Below, piece after piece: positions 22,344 to 33,660 of a DNA stretch of 64,000 bases; within the stretch, counting starts at the first letter, position 1; each line of letters opens with the position of its first letter. Position numbers and translations under genes: made by a program. The stretch spans positions 24,787,591 to 24,851,590 of the forward strand of contig NC_081548.1 in assembly GCF_901000735.1 (NCBI RefSeq), read 5' to 3'. The DNA is from Corylus avellana (taxonomy: Eukaryota; Streptophyta; Magnoliopsida; Fagales; Betulaceae). Below the pieces are notes generated by a model. It was not told where the DNA came from. It worked only from the letters and a program-made list of their open reading frames with translations, and made no database searches.

Positions 22344-24953
22344 TCATTGATAGAAGTTGTCACCTGGAAGAGGATCGATCAATAGATTGAACCCAAGATT
22401 CTTCTGTAAATTTTGAAGCGTAATTACTGATTCTATGCTGCTCCGTAAGACATCCACATCGCGCAAAGCATGCAAACTACAGAGTTCCGAAGGGAGGACG
22501 GTCAACTCAGTGCATTCTTTGATAACCAAATGCTTTAGACATGACAATGCGCCTTTCTCCTGTTTCCATTCTTTAGTTTGCAAATTTTCCAATTTCATGA
22601 CTTCGAGTCGAGGGAATGAACCTTCAATCACTTCGAGGTAATTCCTAGAACACAAGCATATTCTTTGTAGTTTCATAATCAGAAGACCGGGAAGTTCGCC
22701 TAGCACTTTCATGAAGCCACTGTCATCGAAGGTCACTTCTCGTAAAGTTATTTTGGTGATTTTCGACGAAAATGAAATCGGAAAACCAGGACGCTCTGAA
22801 CAACTTATAATTTTCAATGTGTGAAGATGAGGCAAGTCGATGAGACTTTTCAAAACTACTTCGTTGTTGCTATCGTCAGACGCAAAACATATTCCTAATT
22901 TCCTTATATTAGCAAGCTCGGCCTTGACAATTAGACCCACATTTTGTGGCGTAAGAGATACAGTGGAAAGGACTTGAAGGTTCCACAGAGCTTTAATGTC
23001 TGGGTCTAAATTGTTAGGAAAACTCACCGGCCCAGACATATATAGTTTCCTTAAGCGCCGCATCATCCATATCCCTTTTGGCAAACGATTCAGAAAAGTG
23101 CCTTTCATGTCCAGCGTTTCTAGATTCGTGAGGTTGCAAATGGAAGTTGGAATAACTTTTAATGCATCAGATTTTATACCCAAATACCTCAAATGGAAAA
23201 ATTTTCCTATGCTTGGGGTCGGAGGAATGGAGAGATTTACACATCCAAAATTAAGCACCCGAACCAACTTGAAGTTTTTGTGGACCCATGTCCAGTGGTT
23301 ACTGTGGTTTTGATCAAAATCATTCGTCTCTTGGCCGAGAAACAACAAAGAACGGGGCAATATAGAGTGAGAAGGGTTTGAAGAAATATATGAATCAATG
23401 CTACCTTGGACGGAAAGTCTGCGGGATTTGTTGGCAACTAAATGGTTAACTTCCGTACGGACCTCAAGAAACTTCTCTTCTGCGCTATGAGATAAGCAAA
23501 GATCTCGTAGAAGATCATGTATACGACATGTCTTTGCTGATCTTCTGTCTGTCCTCCAGCTAGCTACTTGAATCAAGCTTCGATTAATGAGCTGTTCAAA
23601 GTAGTTTTCAGCAACATCCTCCGTATCCATATTGTGAGTGTGTTGTATGAAACCCTCAGCTATCCATAGGTTGATCAATTGCCTTACAGAAATCTCAAAG
23701 TCTTCGGGATATGCACCAAGATACAAAAAGCACGGCTTCAAGTACTGAGGCAGGTGAGTATAGCTCAAGGCAAGTATGTCTTTACATCGAGTAAGGTGGC
23801 GATTTACCCCGATAAATTTCGACCATGTTAGCAATTCCTGCTTTTCGTTTGCTAAAATGCCCCCTAATACAACAATTGAAAGCGGTAAGCCACGACAGGC
23901 TTCTGCTAGTTCTCTCGCCAGAGGCTCTAACTTGAGACAACATTTTCCTCCTCGAAACACCTTCTTATGAAAGAGTTTCCAGCTTTCATCTTTATTGAGA
24001 AATGGAAGAATGTAAGGAGGAGTATGACTTGCCTTGAAAACCACATCTTTATTACGACTAGTGATCAATATTCTACTTCCATTAGAGTTATTAGGAAATA
24101 CAGATCTTACCTCATCCCAAAAATCAGTTTTCCAGATGTCATCCATGACTACTAGGTACTTTTCCCCTTTCAAGTATTTGGACAACGTCTCTTTCAATTC
24201 ATCCTCCCCCATGCCTTCGAGATTTCTTCTCAACTCATCTGGTATTGGCATTTCCTTCAAAATTTTAAGCAACAGCTCTTTAGTTTTGTCAAGTTGAGAT
24301 ACATCGATCCATGCACGGCGTGGGAAGCGACTCCTGAAGTCAGTTGTGTGGTAGATTTTTCTGGCAAGAGTTGTTTTCCCCAAACCACCCATGCCGATGA
24401 TTGAAATGACATCAAGCTCAGCACCGTTCGCACTAAAAAGCTTCTCCATTGCCATTAAGTTGTTATCGAAGCCTTCCACGTCATCTTTTTCGACTTCTTT
24501 CCTACGTCTGTGCAATGCCTCTTCGGAATCTGCACCTCCACTAGCTTCAGCTCCTTCACCGGCGTACTTCGTTCTACTGTCGAAGATTTGATTGATTTCT
24601 TTGTTGAGGCTTTCTATCCTCCTTGCTAGATCGAGAAGCTTTTTTGCGTGGTTAGACCCATGGATCATCTTCTCCACCATGTTCCTCCTGGTGTGATTTG
24701 AGGTGTCGAGGATGAAAGTGTCGATTACATCCTCAGCCTCGTAAGCCTTCTTCCTGATTTGGCCGATTACCACCTTCGATATGGGATGCTCCTTCCGCTT
24801 GCCCCCGGACGTATCCAGGTAGTTAGATATGAAATCGAGCTCCACCTGAAGTGAAGTGACTTCAGCCTTCACTCCACCAACGAGTCTTGCTTGCTCATCG
24901 ACTAGCTGGACCATGTACTGTACGACGGGAGTAAGGAGACCGGTTGCCTCCAT
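22344..24953 (-). CDS. NLR-2: CC-NB-ARC-LRR immune receptor, RPP13-like, intact
   Basis: A single-exon frame of 869 aa. The CC (Rx-N type) spans about residues 1-135, with the EDVID motif at 74-78. P-loop GMGGLGKTT is at 187-195, kinase-2 YLVVMDDIW at 266-274, RNBS-B GSRILITSR at 292-300, GLPL at 355-358, RNBS-D LKPCFLYLGAYPEDFE at 405-420 and IHD (the MHD site) at 478-480. About 14 LRRs follow (for example HLRYLGIKSDALKVIP). All nucleotide-binding motifs are canonical. Family role: a cytosolic receptor that senses pathogen effectors, exchanges ADP for ATP and triggers defence and cell death. The N-terminus starts MEATGLLTPVVQYM, only a weak match to the MADA helix. The ATG is preceded by the conserved upstream block at 25071-25150. 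Closest sibling in the window is NLR-4. Confidence 0.95.
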   Translation of the reverse strand: MEATGLLTPVVQYMVQLVDEQARLVGGVKAEVTSLQVELDFISNYLDTSGGKRKEHPISKVVIGQIRKKAYEAEDVIDTFILDTSNHTRRNMVEKMIHGSNHAKKLLDLARRIESLNKEINQIFDSRTKYAGEGAEASGGADSEEALHRRRKEVEKDDVEGFDNNLMAMEKLFSANGAELDVISIIGMGGLGKTTLARKIYHTTDFRSRFPRRAWIDVSQLDKTKELLLKILKEMPIPDELRRNLEGMGEDELKETLSKYLKGEKYLVVMDDIWKTDFWDEVRSVFPNNSNGSRILITSRNKDVVFKASHTPPYILPFLNKDESWKLFHKKVFRGGKCCLKLEPLARELAEACRGLPLSIVVLGGILANEKQELLTWSKFIGVNRHLTRCKDILALSYTHLPQYLKPCFLYLGAYPEDFEISVRQLINLWIAEGFIQHTHNMDTEDVAENYFEQLINRSLIQVASWRTDRRSAKTCRIHDLLRDLCLSHSAEEKFLEVRTEVNHLVANKSRRLSVQGSIDSYISSNPSHSILPRSLLFLGQETNDFDQNHSNHWTWVHKNFKLVRVLNFGCVNLSIPPTPSIGKFFHLRYLGIKSDALKVIPTSICNLTNLETLDMKGTFLNRLPKGIWMMRRLRKLYMSGPVSFPNNLDPDIKALWNLQVLSTVSLTPQNVGLIVKAELANIRKLGICFASDDSNNEVVLKSLIDLPHLHTLKIISCSERPGFPISFSSKITKITLREVTFDDSGFMKVLGELPGLLIMKLQRICLCSRNYLEVIEGSFPRLEVMKLENLQTKEWKQEKGALSCLKHLVIKECTELTVLPSELCSLHALRDVDVLRSSIESVITLQNLQKNLGFNLLIDPLPGDNFYQ

Positions 24954-25064
24954 TTAGGCTTTATCTTCCCACCCTCAAATCTTTTACAAACTCAGAAACG
25001 TTTGTTTGCTTCTTTTTTCCCTTGTTAGAGAGGATGGTGAGGAGTGGGAGACGAAAGAGGGAGA

Positions 25065-25160
25065 GGAGAATGAAAGGAAACTGATCGATTAAGTTCGGTA
25101 AATCACCGCCGGTATTGACGTTCCGATTTTTGAGAGCCACTCGCAAACTGTTTTTCTCTC
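25065..25160 (-). promoter_or_regulatory. Conserved NLR upstream block (NLR-2 copy)
   Basis: On the minus strand, TTTACCGAACTTAATCGATC followed by AGTTTCCTTTCATTC, about 120 bases before the ATG, then an upstream CAGTTTGCGAGTGGCTCTC-type part. It matches NLR-1, NLR-3, NLR-4 and NLR-6. Confidence 0.6.
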
Positions 25161-25461
25161 TCTCTTTTTTTTTTTTTTTTTTTTCTGGTTGGGTGGAGGT
25201 GGTAGGCGAGAAAGAGATTAAGAGGGAAAGAAGGGTTAAAGAAATATGTTCGTTTAGCAAACGACTTGAAAAAGGCAGTGAATACAAAACTTGTATGAAA
25301 AAGTAGAAAGGAAAAATTATTTTGTAGTGATTTTTAAAAATAAGAATAGTAGAGTTTATTTTAAAAGAATTTTTTTGAATCTTCCGGTCTGGTCCTTTGG
25401 TAAACAGGCTCTACAGAGAAGCACGACTTGTTGAGTGCTCCGAATAAGAAAGACTTGTTGG
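25161..25461. other. NLR-2 distal upstream region up to a gap
   Basis: Carries the 'ggtggaggtggtagg' and 'agtgctccgaataagaaag' signatures shared with other NLR upstream regions. No gene seen. Confidence 0.45.
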
Positions 25462-25561
25462 NNNNNNNNNNNNNNNNNNNNNNNNNNNNNNNNNNNNNNN
25501 NNNNNNNNNNNNNNNNNNNNNNNNNNNNNNNNNNNNNNNNNNNNNNNNNNNNNNNNNNNNN
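25462..25561. other. Assembly gap (100 N)
   Basis: One hundred N separating the NLR-2 upstream region from retrotransposon-like sequence. Confidence 1.
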
Positions 25562-27369
25562 TCTAGAGTAGACAAGTTTGAAAATGTTCACGTCTCTACA
25601 CCTTCATTCAAGAAGGTTTGGGTTAGGAATGATTATACCGTTCACCAATTGAGGGGGAGTGGTAATGATCTCACCTAAATTTAGGTGAGTAAATAACATG
25701 TCTAGGAATGATTGTTTTGCTTATTTTTGAAAATCCTAGAGCATGTTATTTTTCTTTACTTTGCATTTTTTTTTTTTTTTTTTTTTTTTTGCTTTCTTGT
25801 TTATGCATTGCATTTTTTGGTTGTTACACTTTTTGTGTGAAGAGTGCATACATGGTTGCTTTGAGATTCTTGTTTTGAAGCATATTCATAAAAGATTTTT
25901 CAAGAAATTCATATATCATGGTCTTTGAAAGGCTTATAGATGAGATGTTGTGTGCGGACCACCAAGATTTTTGTCTACTTGCTAATCAAATGTTCATGAA
26001 TGTGTAATGTCTTGTGAAGACCTAGAAGTAGTTATTAAACCAAATCATTATTTTGTAGTGGGACCTATAAAATGTGATGAAAGTTTAATGTTAAAGGATA
26101 TTCATGTATTGTTTGTTGTAATCTCAATTCAAGCATGTTTTTTTCTTTTTTCTTTTTGCATTGCATTTTTGTTTGTTTTGCATTTTTTTTCGTTTGTGTG
26201 CTTTTCTTTTGTGAAAAATTTTAAAAAGACAAAAATATGTTACTTTGATTGGTTTATTTTCTTTCTTTTGTCTTATGCACCTAGATAGTCCATTAATTTC
26301 TCATGTTGCTTTTTATGGATTTAATTTCTTGCGTCTTGAAATGTTCTTAATATGCATGAGATGAAAATTTGTGTCAGTAGACTTGTTTTTGTGGTTACCT
26401 AAAGCCTGAGTTTATATGGAACATTTTGCTTATGCTTTATCTATTGTGCACATTTAAGCTTAAATTAAGGTTTTGTTTTACTTTATTTGTGATGCCTATT
26501 AGGTAACCATATGAGGTTTTTGACTAGTTATATTTTTCAAATTGACCATATGCTAGTTGAACATAGGGCTTAAAAATTCATGCTTTCTCTTTTGTGATAT
26601 GCACCAAAAGTTTAAGGACACTTTCTCCAAGAGAAAAATAAACAAAATAGTGAAACAAATTAAATCAAAAGATCATATTCCAAAAGGAATTTATTTAACT
26701 GTGTCAAACTTGTGCAAAATGTTTTACAAAGAGAAATCTATAGGATGAGAGTGGCTAGGCCCTAGTATGATAATGTTTGATTTTTGATTTGATATACATG
26801 TCAAAACCTCATGGTGGTGAAACTTTCTCCTCATTTTGTAAGTTGACCATTTTTCTCTTTGAATGGCTTACACACACACACACACACACACCACACAAGC
26901 ATGGGTTAAATGAAACATTGTGTCTTTTGTTTGGGTTAAACAATATGAGTTCCTTGCCATTTCTAGTCTTATGTATATTTTGCATATTTTGAGCATGTTT
27001 GGGATATTTATTGTTGAAATACCTGAGTCGTTGATGTGTGTTCATTTGACTTTTGAGGGAGAGAAAGATGTTTTTGCTTTTTTAGCTTATTGTTGATTAT
27101 TGAGTCATATGTTGAGGGGGAGTTTTTACTGATGTTTCTTCATGATCTTGCATTACTTCATGTATGTTCTGTTATCTGTGATCATGAGTTCTATTTCTGT
27201 ATTCCTGTTCCACATATGCCTTGATGTATTTTGTGAAGTGTCTCAGGAAACATGAAGACTTTTTGTCATTCTGTGATAAAAATGGAGAGTAAATATGGGA
27301 AGAATATGGGGAGATGATGAGATTGGCTCGGCATTTTGGTTTTGTCACCGAATTGCCAAAGGGAGAGTT
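25562..27369 (+). mobile_element. Copia/SIRE-like retrotransposon 3' region (decayed)
   Basis: The left end gives a short frame (VDKFENVHVSTPSFKKVWVR) that resembles Copia gag-pol linker sequence. It is followed by T-rich sequence holding 'gagggggagt' tracts at 25649 and 27114 of the kind seen in SIRE-type 3' regions. The last stretch has 'gccaaagggagagttt', a polypurine-tract context just before the LTR at 27370. No pol domain is left. A (CA)n microsatellite lies at 26870-26895. The assignment rests on layout and resemblance. Confidence 0.45.
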
Positions 27370-28067
27370 TGTTAATTCTTGTGTTGGCTTAATTGAGTTA
27401 AAAAATTCAGAGGTTACTGTTTACGGGCTCAAACACTAATATAGAATGCTCAGAATCAAATCTCCAACGACATAATGTAGATTCATGTGTCATGAACACT
27501 CCTGCAAAATTTTAGCTCAATCGGACCACAAACGCCCATCGATCGGAGTTGTTGATCAAGGCTAGACAGCATTTCCAAATGCTGTTTCACTCATTGCATG
27601 CCCGGTCCGGACAGGCCTTCCTTGGGTCTGGACCGCATTTCTAGAAACTACATTTTTGCTCCGCAAGGCCATGTCCAGAGCCCATTAACCTGTCCGGACA
27701 CCCTGTACCTATTATGCCAAAAAACGTGTTTTTAGTGGGCCCAGGTCTAGGGTTTGATGTACTGATATATATACATCGTTATAGAAGAGAGAAACACGAA
27801 TTTTCACCCCCAGAGAGTTCGTCGGAGGCTGTGCTAAGAGAGATCATATGTGGTGAGCGTTAAATTGAATCTCTTAGAGTTTTAGTTATTCATTTGATAA
27901 ATCTATAGTTGAGAAGTCTATAGGAAGGGTCCGGTAAAAGAGAATCACGTTGAAGAAGATTGTGAGCAATGAGAAGAGTTGTAGGCTTGTCGATCTTACA
28001 GAGCCAATGTCTTGCAAAGGGTTGTAAGTGTTCCTAGTGTCTGTAATCTCTGGATAATCTTTTGATA
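27370..28067 (+). mobile_element. 3' LTR of the Copia/SIRE-like element, truncated by a gap
   Basis: Starts TGTTAATTCTTG directly after the purine tract AAAGGGAGAG. It contains a TATA region ('gatatatatacatcg' about 27765) and an R/U5-like segment ('gttgtaagtgttcctagtgtctgtaatctc'). The right end is lost in the gap, so the terminal CA and target duplication cannot be checked. Confidence 0.5.
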
Positions 28068-28167
28068 NNNNNNNNNNNNNNNNNNNNNNNNNNNNNNNNN
28101 NNNNNNNNNNNNNNNNNNNNNNNNNNNNNNNNNNNNNNNNNNNNNNNNNNNNNNNNNNNNNNNNNNN
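28068..28167. other. Assembly gap (100 N)
   Basis: One hundred N that cuts the right end of the LTR-like sequence. Confidence 1.
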
Positions 28168-29500
28168 TTTTTTTTAAAAAAAAAAAAAAAAGACAAAAAT
28201 TGGCCCAAAATTGAGCAAAAAAATTGGGTCCTATCATCCCTCATATATTTAAGAGGGAAGATATAACTCCAACTTTTTTGTCAAACATGTCTAACTTTTG
28301 TCTTTTGTCTTTTGTCTTTTTTCTTTTATTTTTTTTATTTTTTTATTTAAAAAAAATGAAAAAAATTTCTGAAGCAATCCTATCCATTTTTTGTCCTTCT
28401 TTTATTTGGTATTTTTTTAAAAATAAAAATGATATTTTTATGTTAGGTAAATAAATTGGGCTTTATATATTTAAACCAAGCAGCTGAAAAACCTTCATGT
28501 CTGTATACCTCCATTCGAGGCAACATTCACCTTTTTCAAATCACACGCTCGCTGTTGTCGGTTGCAAAAGGCTGCGGTGCTTCAAGTGTAATTCTTCTAT
28601 CCAAATCTTTTATCTCTAGTTATTTTCTATCTTTGAAAAGCTTTTTTCTTCTGATTCTCCAGAGTCATGTTACACCCTTTCTCTCTCTCTCTCCCTCTCT
28701 CTCTCTCTCTCTCCCACACACACACCCACAAACACAAAAACAGACCTAAATTGAAAATTCTACCGTTTCTCCGCATAGAATTACAATGGGTTGGTGTTTG
28801 TTCTCCAATATTTAAGGTAGAGCCCACTACTGGTGATCACTCGTTTCGAATTCTTGAATATGAGTTCCGGAGAAACTTGTAGCATTGTTCTTTAAGCTAG
28901 AATGACTTTTTTAAATTTTTTATTTTTTATTTTTCTAAATAACCCAGTTGACTGGAACACAGTTTGAGCACTACCTAGTCTGAAGTTTGAAACTTAAAAT
29001 CTCTGTCGATATTTCATCTTCGGGTCATACGATTGAGAGATATTACTGGGGTATTGTTACTTGGGCTTCCACTCAATTTGGTTTTTTTCTCCCAGTGCTG
29101 TTTTGTTCTATTTTGTTGGGCCCAAATTGTGGGGGAAATCTTGTGGGTACGTGTGACGAAACATGTGAAGTTGCTGAATGGTATTGGGTTTGAGTGTCCT
29201 TGGGAATAATATCACCCAATCGGCCGGCCCATCAGAAGAATCATGGACTTAAGGGTCCTGGCCCAAGAAGATGTTACAGGAGAGAGCCACTACCACGATA
29301 GGATCATAGGGGAGGCCGGAGGGCCATACCAGGTCTCCTTACAATTCCGTGTCCAATTTTGGACAACGGATAGGAAAAATTGGGTGAAATCTCTAGTTGT
29401 AGGGCATTCCAGTCCGATACTTGATCAAATTTTAAAAATTTATTTTACAAATAATAATTAAAGAATCATATATTAATAAAATATCTTAGAAATTATATGT
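28168..29500. other. Intergenic region, no gene recognised
   Basis: Contains poly(T)/poly(A) tracts, a (CT)n tract at about 28677-28712 with CA repeats after it, and short frames without family signatures. From about 29440 it matches sequence downstream of NLR-6 (63870-63980). Confidence 0.45.
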
Positions 29501-29776
29501 GATAATATTTTACGGTGGACTATATTGATGGAGATAATACTAGCTCAACACCTTGTACATTTGTAATGCAATCCAGTGCCTTCCACTCAAATGCACGGTC
29601 ATTTCCATCAAATTGGGCAGCAATAACAAATACTCCAATAAAGCCTTAGAAAGGATTCTCTCAATTTCAAACAAAATAGATATATAGCATTTATTATACA
29701 TGGATAGGGGTTACATGTTTTGATAAAACAACAAACATAAAATCATTTCATGACAACGAAAAATAAAGACAACAAA
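29440..29776 (-). repeat. NLR 3' flank homology block
   Basis: 29440-29540 ('ttttacaaataataatta... tattttacggtgga') matches 63870-63985 beyond NLR-6. 'ctagctcaacaccttg.a.atttgtaat.caatcca' at 29540-29577 matches 56226-56262 beyond NLR-5. 'aaaatcatt.catgacaacgaaaa' near 29740 matches 56405-56428. This is the 3' side of the NLR remnant at 29907. Confidence 0.6.
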
Positions 29777-29906
29777 NNNNNNNNNNNNNNNNNNNNNNNN
29801 NNNNNNNNNNNNNNNNNNNNNNNNNNNNNNNNNNNNNNNNNNNNNNNNNNNNNNNNNNNNNNNNNNNNNNNNNNNNNNNNNNNNNNNNNNNNNNNNNNNN
29901 NNNNNN
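29777..29906. other. Assembly gap (130 N)
   Basis: One hundred and thirty N next to an NLR remnant. Confidence 1.
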
Positions 29907-30130
29907 GAGGATAGATAAGTAGATTGAACCCAAACTTCGCCTGCAATTCCTAAAGCATCTTTGCTGATTCTGAGCTGCTCCATATATAATGCCTCTGCAT
30001 CTCGCAATATTCGAAGGGAGCATGGTCAACTCACTGCAATATTGTTTGATAACCAAATGCTTGAGGCATGGCATTGCCTCTCTCCTCTGTTTCCATTTTT
30101 TTCATTTTCAAATTTTCTAATTTGTTTCTC
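29907..30130 (-). pseudogene. NLR C-terminal remnant (last LRRs), copy A
   Basis: On the minus strand MPCLKHLVIKQ, SELTMLPSN and (in another frame) KFGFNLLIYP are readable, as in the last LRR and tail of NLR-5. A frame shift and lost bases lie in between. The fragment breaks off at 'ctctccacatctttt', the same breakpoint as the remnant at 53285-53520. It sits between two gaps. Confidence 0.8.
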
Positions 30131-30154
30131 TCTCCACATCTTTTTTTTTTTTTT

Positions 30155-30200
30155 NNNNNNNNNNNNNNNNNNNNNNNNNNNNNNNNNNNNNNNNNNNNNN
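30155..30200. other. Assembly gap (46 N)
   Basis: Forty-six N within an A/T-rich stretch. Confidence 1.
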
Positions 30201-30605
30201 AAAAATAAAAAATAAATAAATCATATAGATAAAAAAAATAAAAAATAAAATAAAAAATTAGATAATCGGATGTATGGTATCTTTTAAAACTCATTAGCTA
30301 AAAAATTAGATAAAATAAGTTTTGATTAGCTATTTTGCATAAAAATATGCATAAACCAATGTGATTGCACTTAATTAGCATTTAATAATATTATACATTT
30401 ATTTGTTTACTGTTGTTACATAGGAGATCATCTAATTATAACATATAATGGGGCTTAAAAATCTTCTTGAGAGCCTAATGAAAAGCACGAAAATAAAGAT
30501 AAAATCACCTTTCTTTCTTCTCGTTTTCTCAACTAGCATGAATGTTGCAATTTTTTCATTTTCCACAAATTGATGTAGAACAATACTTAATTTTCATTGA
30601 GTTCG
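30201..30605. repeat. Segmental duplication with 53530-53905
   Basis: From 'aatcggat.tatg.tatcttttaaaactcatta' (about 30254) through 'gcctaatgaaaa.cac.aaaata' to about 30545, the sequence matches 53617-53895 with scattered substitutions. Together with the NLR remnants beside each copy, this is one duplicated segment of about 600 bases. Confidence 0.8.
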
Positions 30606-30920
30606 AGACATATAAAGATTGCTAGCAGGAGATCTGAATCCGTTGAATTTTCATAACGGACATATTCTACATTTGTTCTAAGAGACAACAAATTGAATAT
30701 TTTGTTAGAATATTAATTAAATGATTAAATTTATTATTTTTTAATAGTTTAAAAATAAAGAATAATTTAACATAATATGAAATCAGATATTTGAGTTTGA
30801 ATTTTATTTATCTAATTCATCTTCTATTTTAATTAAATATGCAACTCCTACAAGTGAGTTTGACATAAAACAAAAATAATTTTTTTTTTTTAAAAAAGAT
30901 CTTAACTACGCGTTAGTGAA
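30606..30920. repeat. Dispersed repeat copy 2 (matches catalase intron 2)
   Basis: Nearly identical to 9384-9680 inside the catalase gene, including 'agatctgaatccgttgaatt' and the 'aaaagatcttaactac' end. It is flanked by different sequence at both ends. Confidence 0.75.
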
Positions 30921-32059
30921 TTGTTTTAGTGAGCATAACATATACTCCATCCAAAATGACGTTTTAATGAATTGTTTTAAGGCATCATCCGCATCCACAT
31001 ATGCGGATGGTAGATTTTGCTAATCCAATTGCATATGCATTTGCGAGTAGCGAATAGTTGCGAATAGCGAATGCGAGCGGTTAATATCTGCCTGCATGTA
31101 TACTCCTACCCATAATAACTAAATTTGACTATCATAAACTATTTTTTGTGTTCAACAGAGTAATTACTTTTAACATTTTTCTTTATTCTGTGAATAGTAA
31201 ATAGGTTATTTGAGTGTGAATAGTAAATATGCTATTTTGCATATTCATTAATCACACTACAAAAGTTTTTTTGTTATTTTCTTTATCTCATCCCTTTCTT
31301 TCACATTCTCTCCCACACAACAGAATATTTAAAGAAAAAAAAAAAAAGAGAATACATTCGAGTGTGTATAAGAAAATGAGGATCTAAAATAAAAATTTAT
31401 ACTTTTTTGATAGCTAATTTGGTTACGCCGCTGGCGCTGGAGATGCTATTAAGGAGCCAAGTTATGGGACGGTTTGCTATTATATATGGTTTGACACCCG
31501 AGGCCCAATTAAATACTTCTTTAGCAATTGTCTATTGCGAAAGTTTCTATCTTGTCCGGTTAAGAATGTCGGCACAGAGTCATAGCGCATTGTTTCGGTG
31601 GCTAGTTGATAAAAGAGAATTTCGAAGCTTTTGGTTGACTAGGCCCGTGGTGTAAGAACAACCAAGTTCGTTCCTTTTGGTTGGCGTACGGTCTAGAATC
31701 ATGCATCCAGAATTTTTAAATATTTTATCATATATATTTTTTTTTTTCAAATTTTAATTATTATTTTTAAATTTAATAAATTATAATTTAATCACATCCA
31801 TACTTATTATTTTTAAAACATCATAACATATAATAAGTACTCAAATAATAAATATTGAGTTGGTAAATGTGATAGATGTTTATATTGAACAAAGAAAACT
31901 CGTTTTGTTGCAGATCATGGGCTTATAGTTTGGTAGATTGCTCCCAAGGAAATTGAAAGTTTTACCCATCGTGTTGGAAATAAAATTAAATTAAAAGAAC
32001 TTGAATATTCAATATTAGACTCGACTCGATTATAGAAGTATAAGTAGAAACTATTACAA
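30921..32059. other. Intergenic region, no gene recognised
   Basis: Includes a 'gcggatg'/'gcgaat' repeat-rich stretch (30975-31085) and AT-rich sequence. An 82-codon frame at 31407-31655 has no family signature. Confidence 0.4.
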
Positions 32060-32126
32060 GTAACAGCCACCAAATTGTTACATAACAACAAAAAGACTCC
32101 AACTGTCCAGCAAACAAAGACCATGC
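32060..32126 (-). repeat. NLR 3' flank remnant
   Basis: 'cataacaacaaaaagac' and then 'cagcaaacaaagaccatgc' with 'agggactac' match the NLR-5 3' flank at 56412-56470. It may be the distal 3' side of the NLR stub at 33536. Confidence 0.55.
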
Positions 32127-32519
32127 AAGGGACTACCCCTAATAGGGACTAAAAAGATAGACTTCGGTTGTTTGATGATGAACTTTGTGATTTGAAAGAA
32201 ACACTCGAAGAGAATATGCAATGAAAGCTCCGAAGTACATGAATTTTTCTTGGCACGAGAATGAGAGGATTGGGCACTGTTAGTGTTTAGGCTCATGAAC
32301 AATGAATATGGATGAAAACTCCGGAACAATAATAAAATAGCCTCTCTTCCATATCCAAAGTCATGGGTAATGATGCTTATATAAACTAGGGAAATATATA
32401 CAAGGCTATTTGAGCAAAGTTAGTTGTCAAACAAACTTTTCCTTGTCCGGAAAATTTTGAGTTTGATTGATCCAAATCTTCAACACTAGATTTTTCATCG
32501 TAATGAGAGACATTAGTGA
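32127..32519. other. Intergenic region, nothing recognised
   Basis: No gene or clear repeat seen. Confidence 0.4.
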
Positions 32520-32735
32520 TCCTCCTACAAAATGCGATAAACAATGGACTTAATGGTAATCACTAATCATGGGATTGAGCCCCAATTGTAGTCGGTAGAA
32601 TGCTTCCATCACATAAGAGTAACCCTTTTGCTTCACAGAATCACAATTTTCAACATTCTCTCAACTGCAACTTCCTTCTCTCTTGGCACCCATTCTACAA
32701 GTTCCTATCTGATGTGCAAAACAATAAATGATTCT
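32520..32735 (-). pseudogene. Fatty alcohol oxidase C-terminal remnant, copy 2
   Basis: Aligned base by base with 14625-14870, including 'atgggattga', 'cccaattgtagt', 'aatgcttccatcacata.gagt' and 'cccattctacaagttcctatctgatgt', but with more insertions and deletions. The upstream half present in copy 1 is absent. It is a dead duplicate. Confidence 0.7.
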
Positions 32736-33535
32736 GAGCACTACCAGCAGTTTATTTGTTATTTTTCTTAAGTTTATGGAGCAAAATTATTTTTTGCTTC
32801 CATATCATAATATACTTTACAATTGTTTTTCTTATCTTTCCCTATATATACCATTAAAATATTATTTATTTACAAAATACAAGTTTCATACTTACCGTTC
32901 AATTTTTACAAAATCCAAACACAATCCCCAATAAAAAAACAAAAAGATGAAAAAGAAAAAATGAAAGAAAAATATTTATATTAAAATAATGTATAGTGAA
33001 CAACTTTTGGTTCTCTACACATTTGGTAGCACTATAACATTCCCAATGTTTAAGGAAGCAATAAAAAAGCTGCTGCAAGTGACTTTTTGTGATTTTTTTT
33101 TCTATATATAAGGAATGAAATGAGTTATATAAGTAACCTAATTCAGTAATTCTCCTTATTCTTGTAGTCATAGGATATATGTTGTTATTGCTGTAATAAT
33201 CAAGTTTGAAAGATGGCGCGACACCTTTCTAGTCCAAGGTCGACTTGGCATCTTTCCCATTGGGGGCGGGGGAGGTAGGGGATCAGGTGGGCTCCACCTG
33301 GCCAAATATTCAGACACCCGAGATTTCGGGTCTGCTTGTCAAACAACACCCCCTTCCCAATTCCCCAAAAAAATAACACTTTTATATCACATTATTTATT
33401 TTTTATATCATATCATTTACTTTTTACTACTATTTAAATAAAAAAAATCACTATAAAACAAAATTTTTTTATTTTTTTTCATTGTAAACAGTGCCATGAA
33501 AAAGCCATGTTGTTTGCCAAACACTACCTCCAATT
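32736..33535. other. Intergenic region
   Basis: AT-rich with A-rich tracts near 32930-32990. A stretch at 33310-33540 begins and ends with related 'tgtcaaacaacac' and 'gtttgccaaacactacc' sequence and may be a decayed MITE. No gene seen. Confidence 0.35.
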
Positions 33536-33660
33536 TAGTCACAGTTTTTTCCGTAAAGGTCATTAGTCATCTTAGGAGGATAGATCAATAGCTTGAATCC
33601 AACCTTCATCTCCATTTTCCGAAACATCTTTACCAATTCTAAGGTGCTCCATAATATCTC
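33536..33660 (-). pseudogene. NLR C-terminal stub, copy B (hollowed-out locus)
   Basis: 'gtcat.aggaggatagatcaatagcttgaa' and 'ctccataatat' match the last about 40 codons of NLR-5 and NLR-1 (tail KVGFKLLIYPP type) on the minus strand. The match stops near 33660. About 470 bases farther on (34130) NLR-type 5' flank sequence begins. The body of the gene is therefore missing. Confidence 0.65.

Noticed and set aside
31407..31655. 82-codon open frame
   Set aside because: No domain, no neighbours that support it, and repeat-like surroundings.
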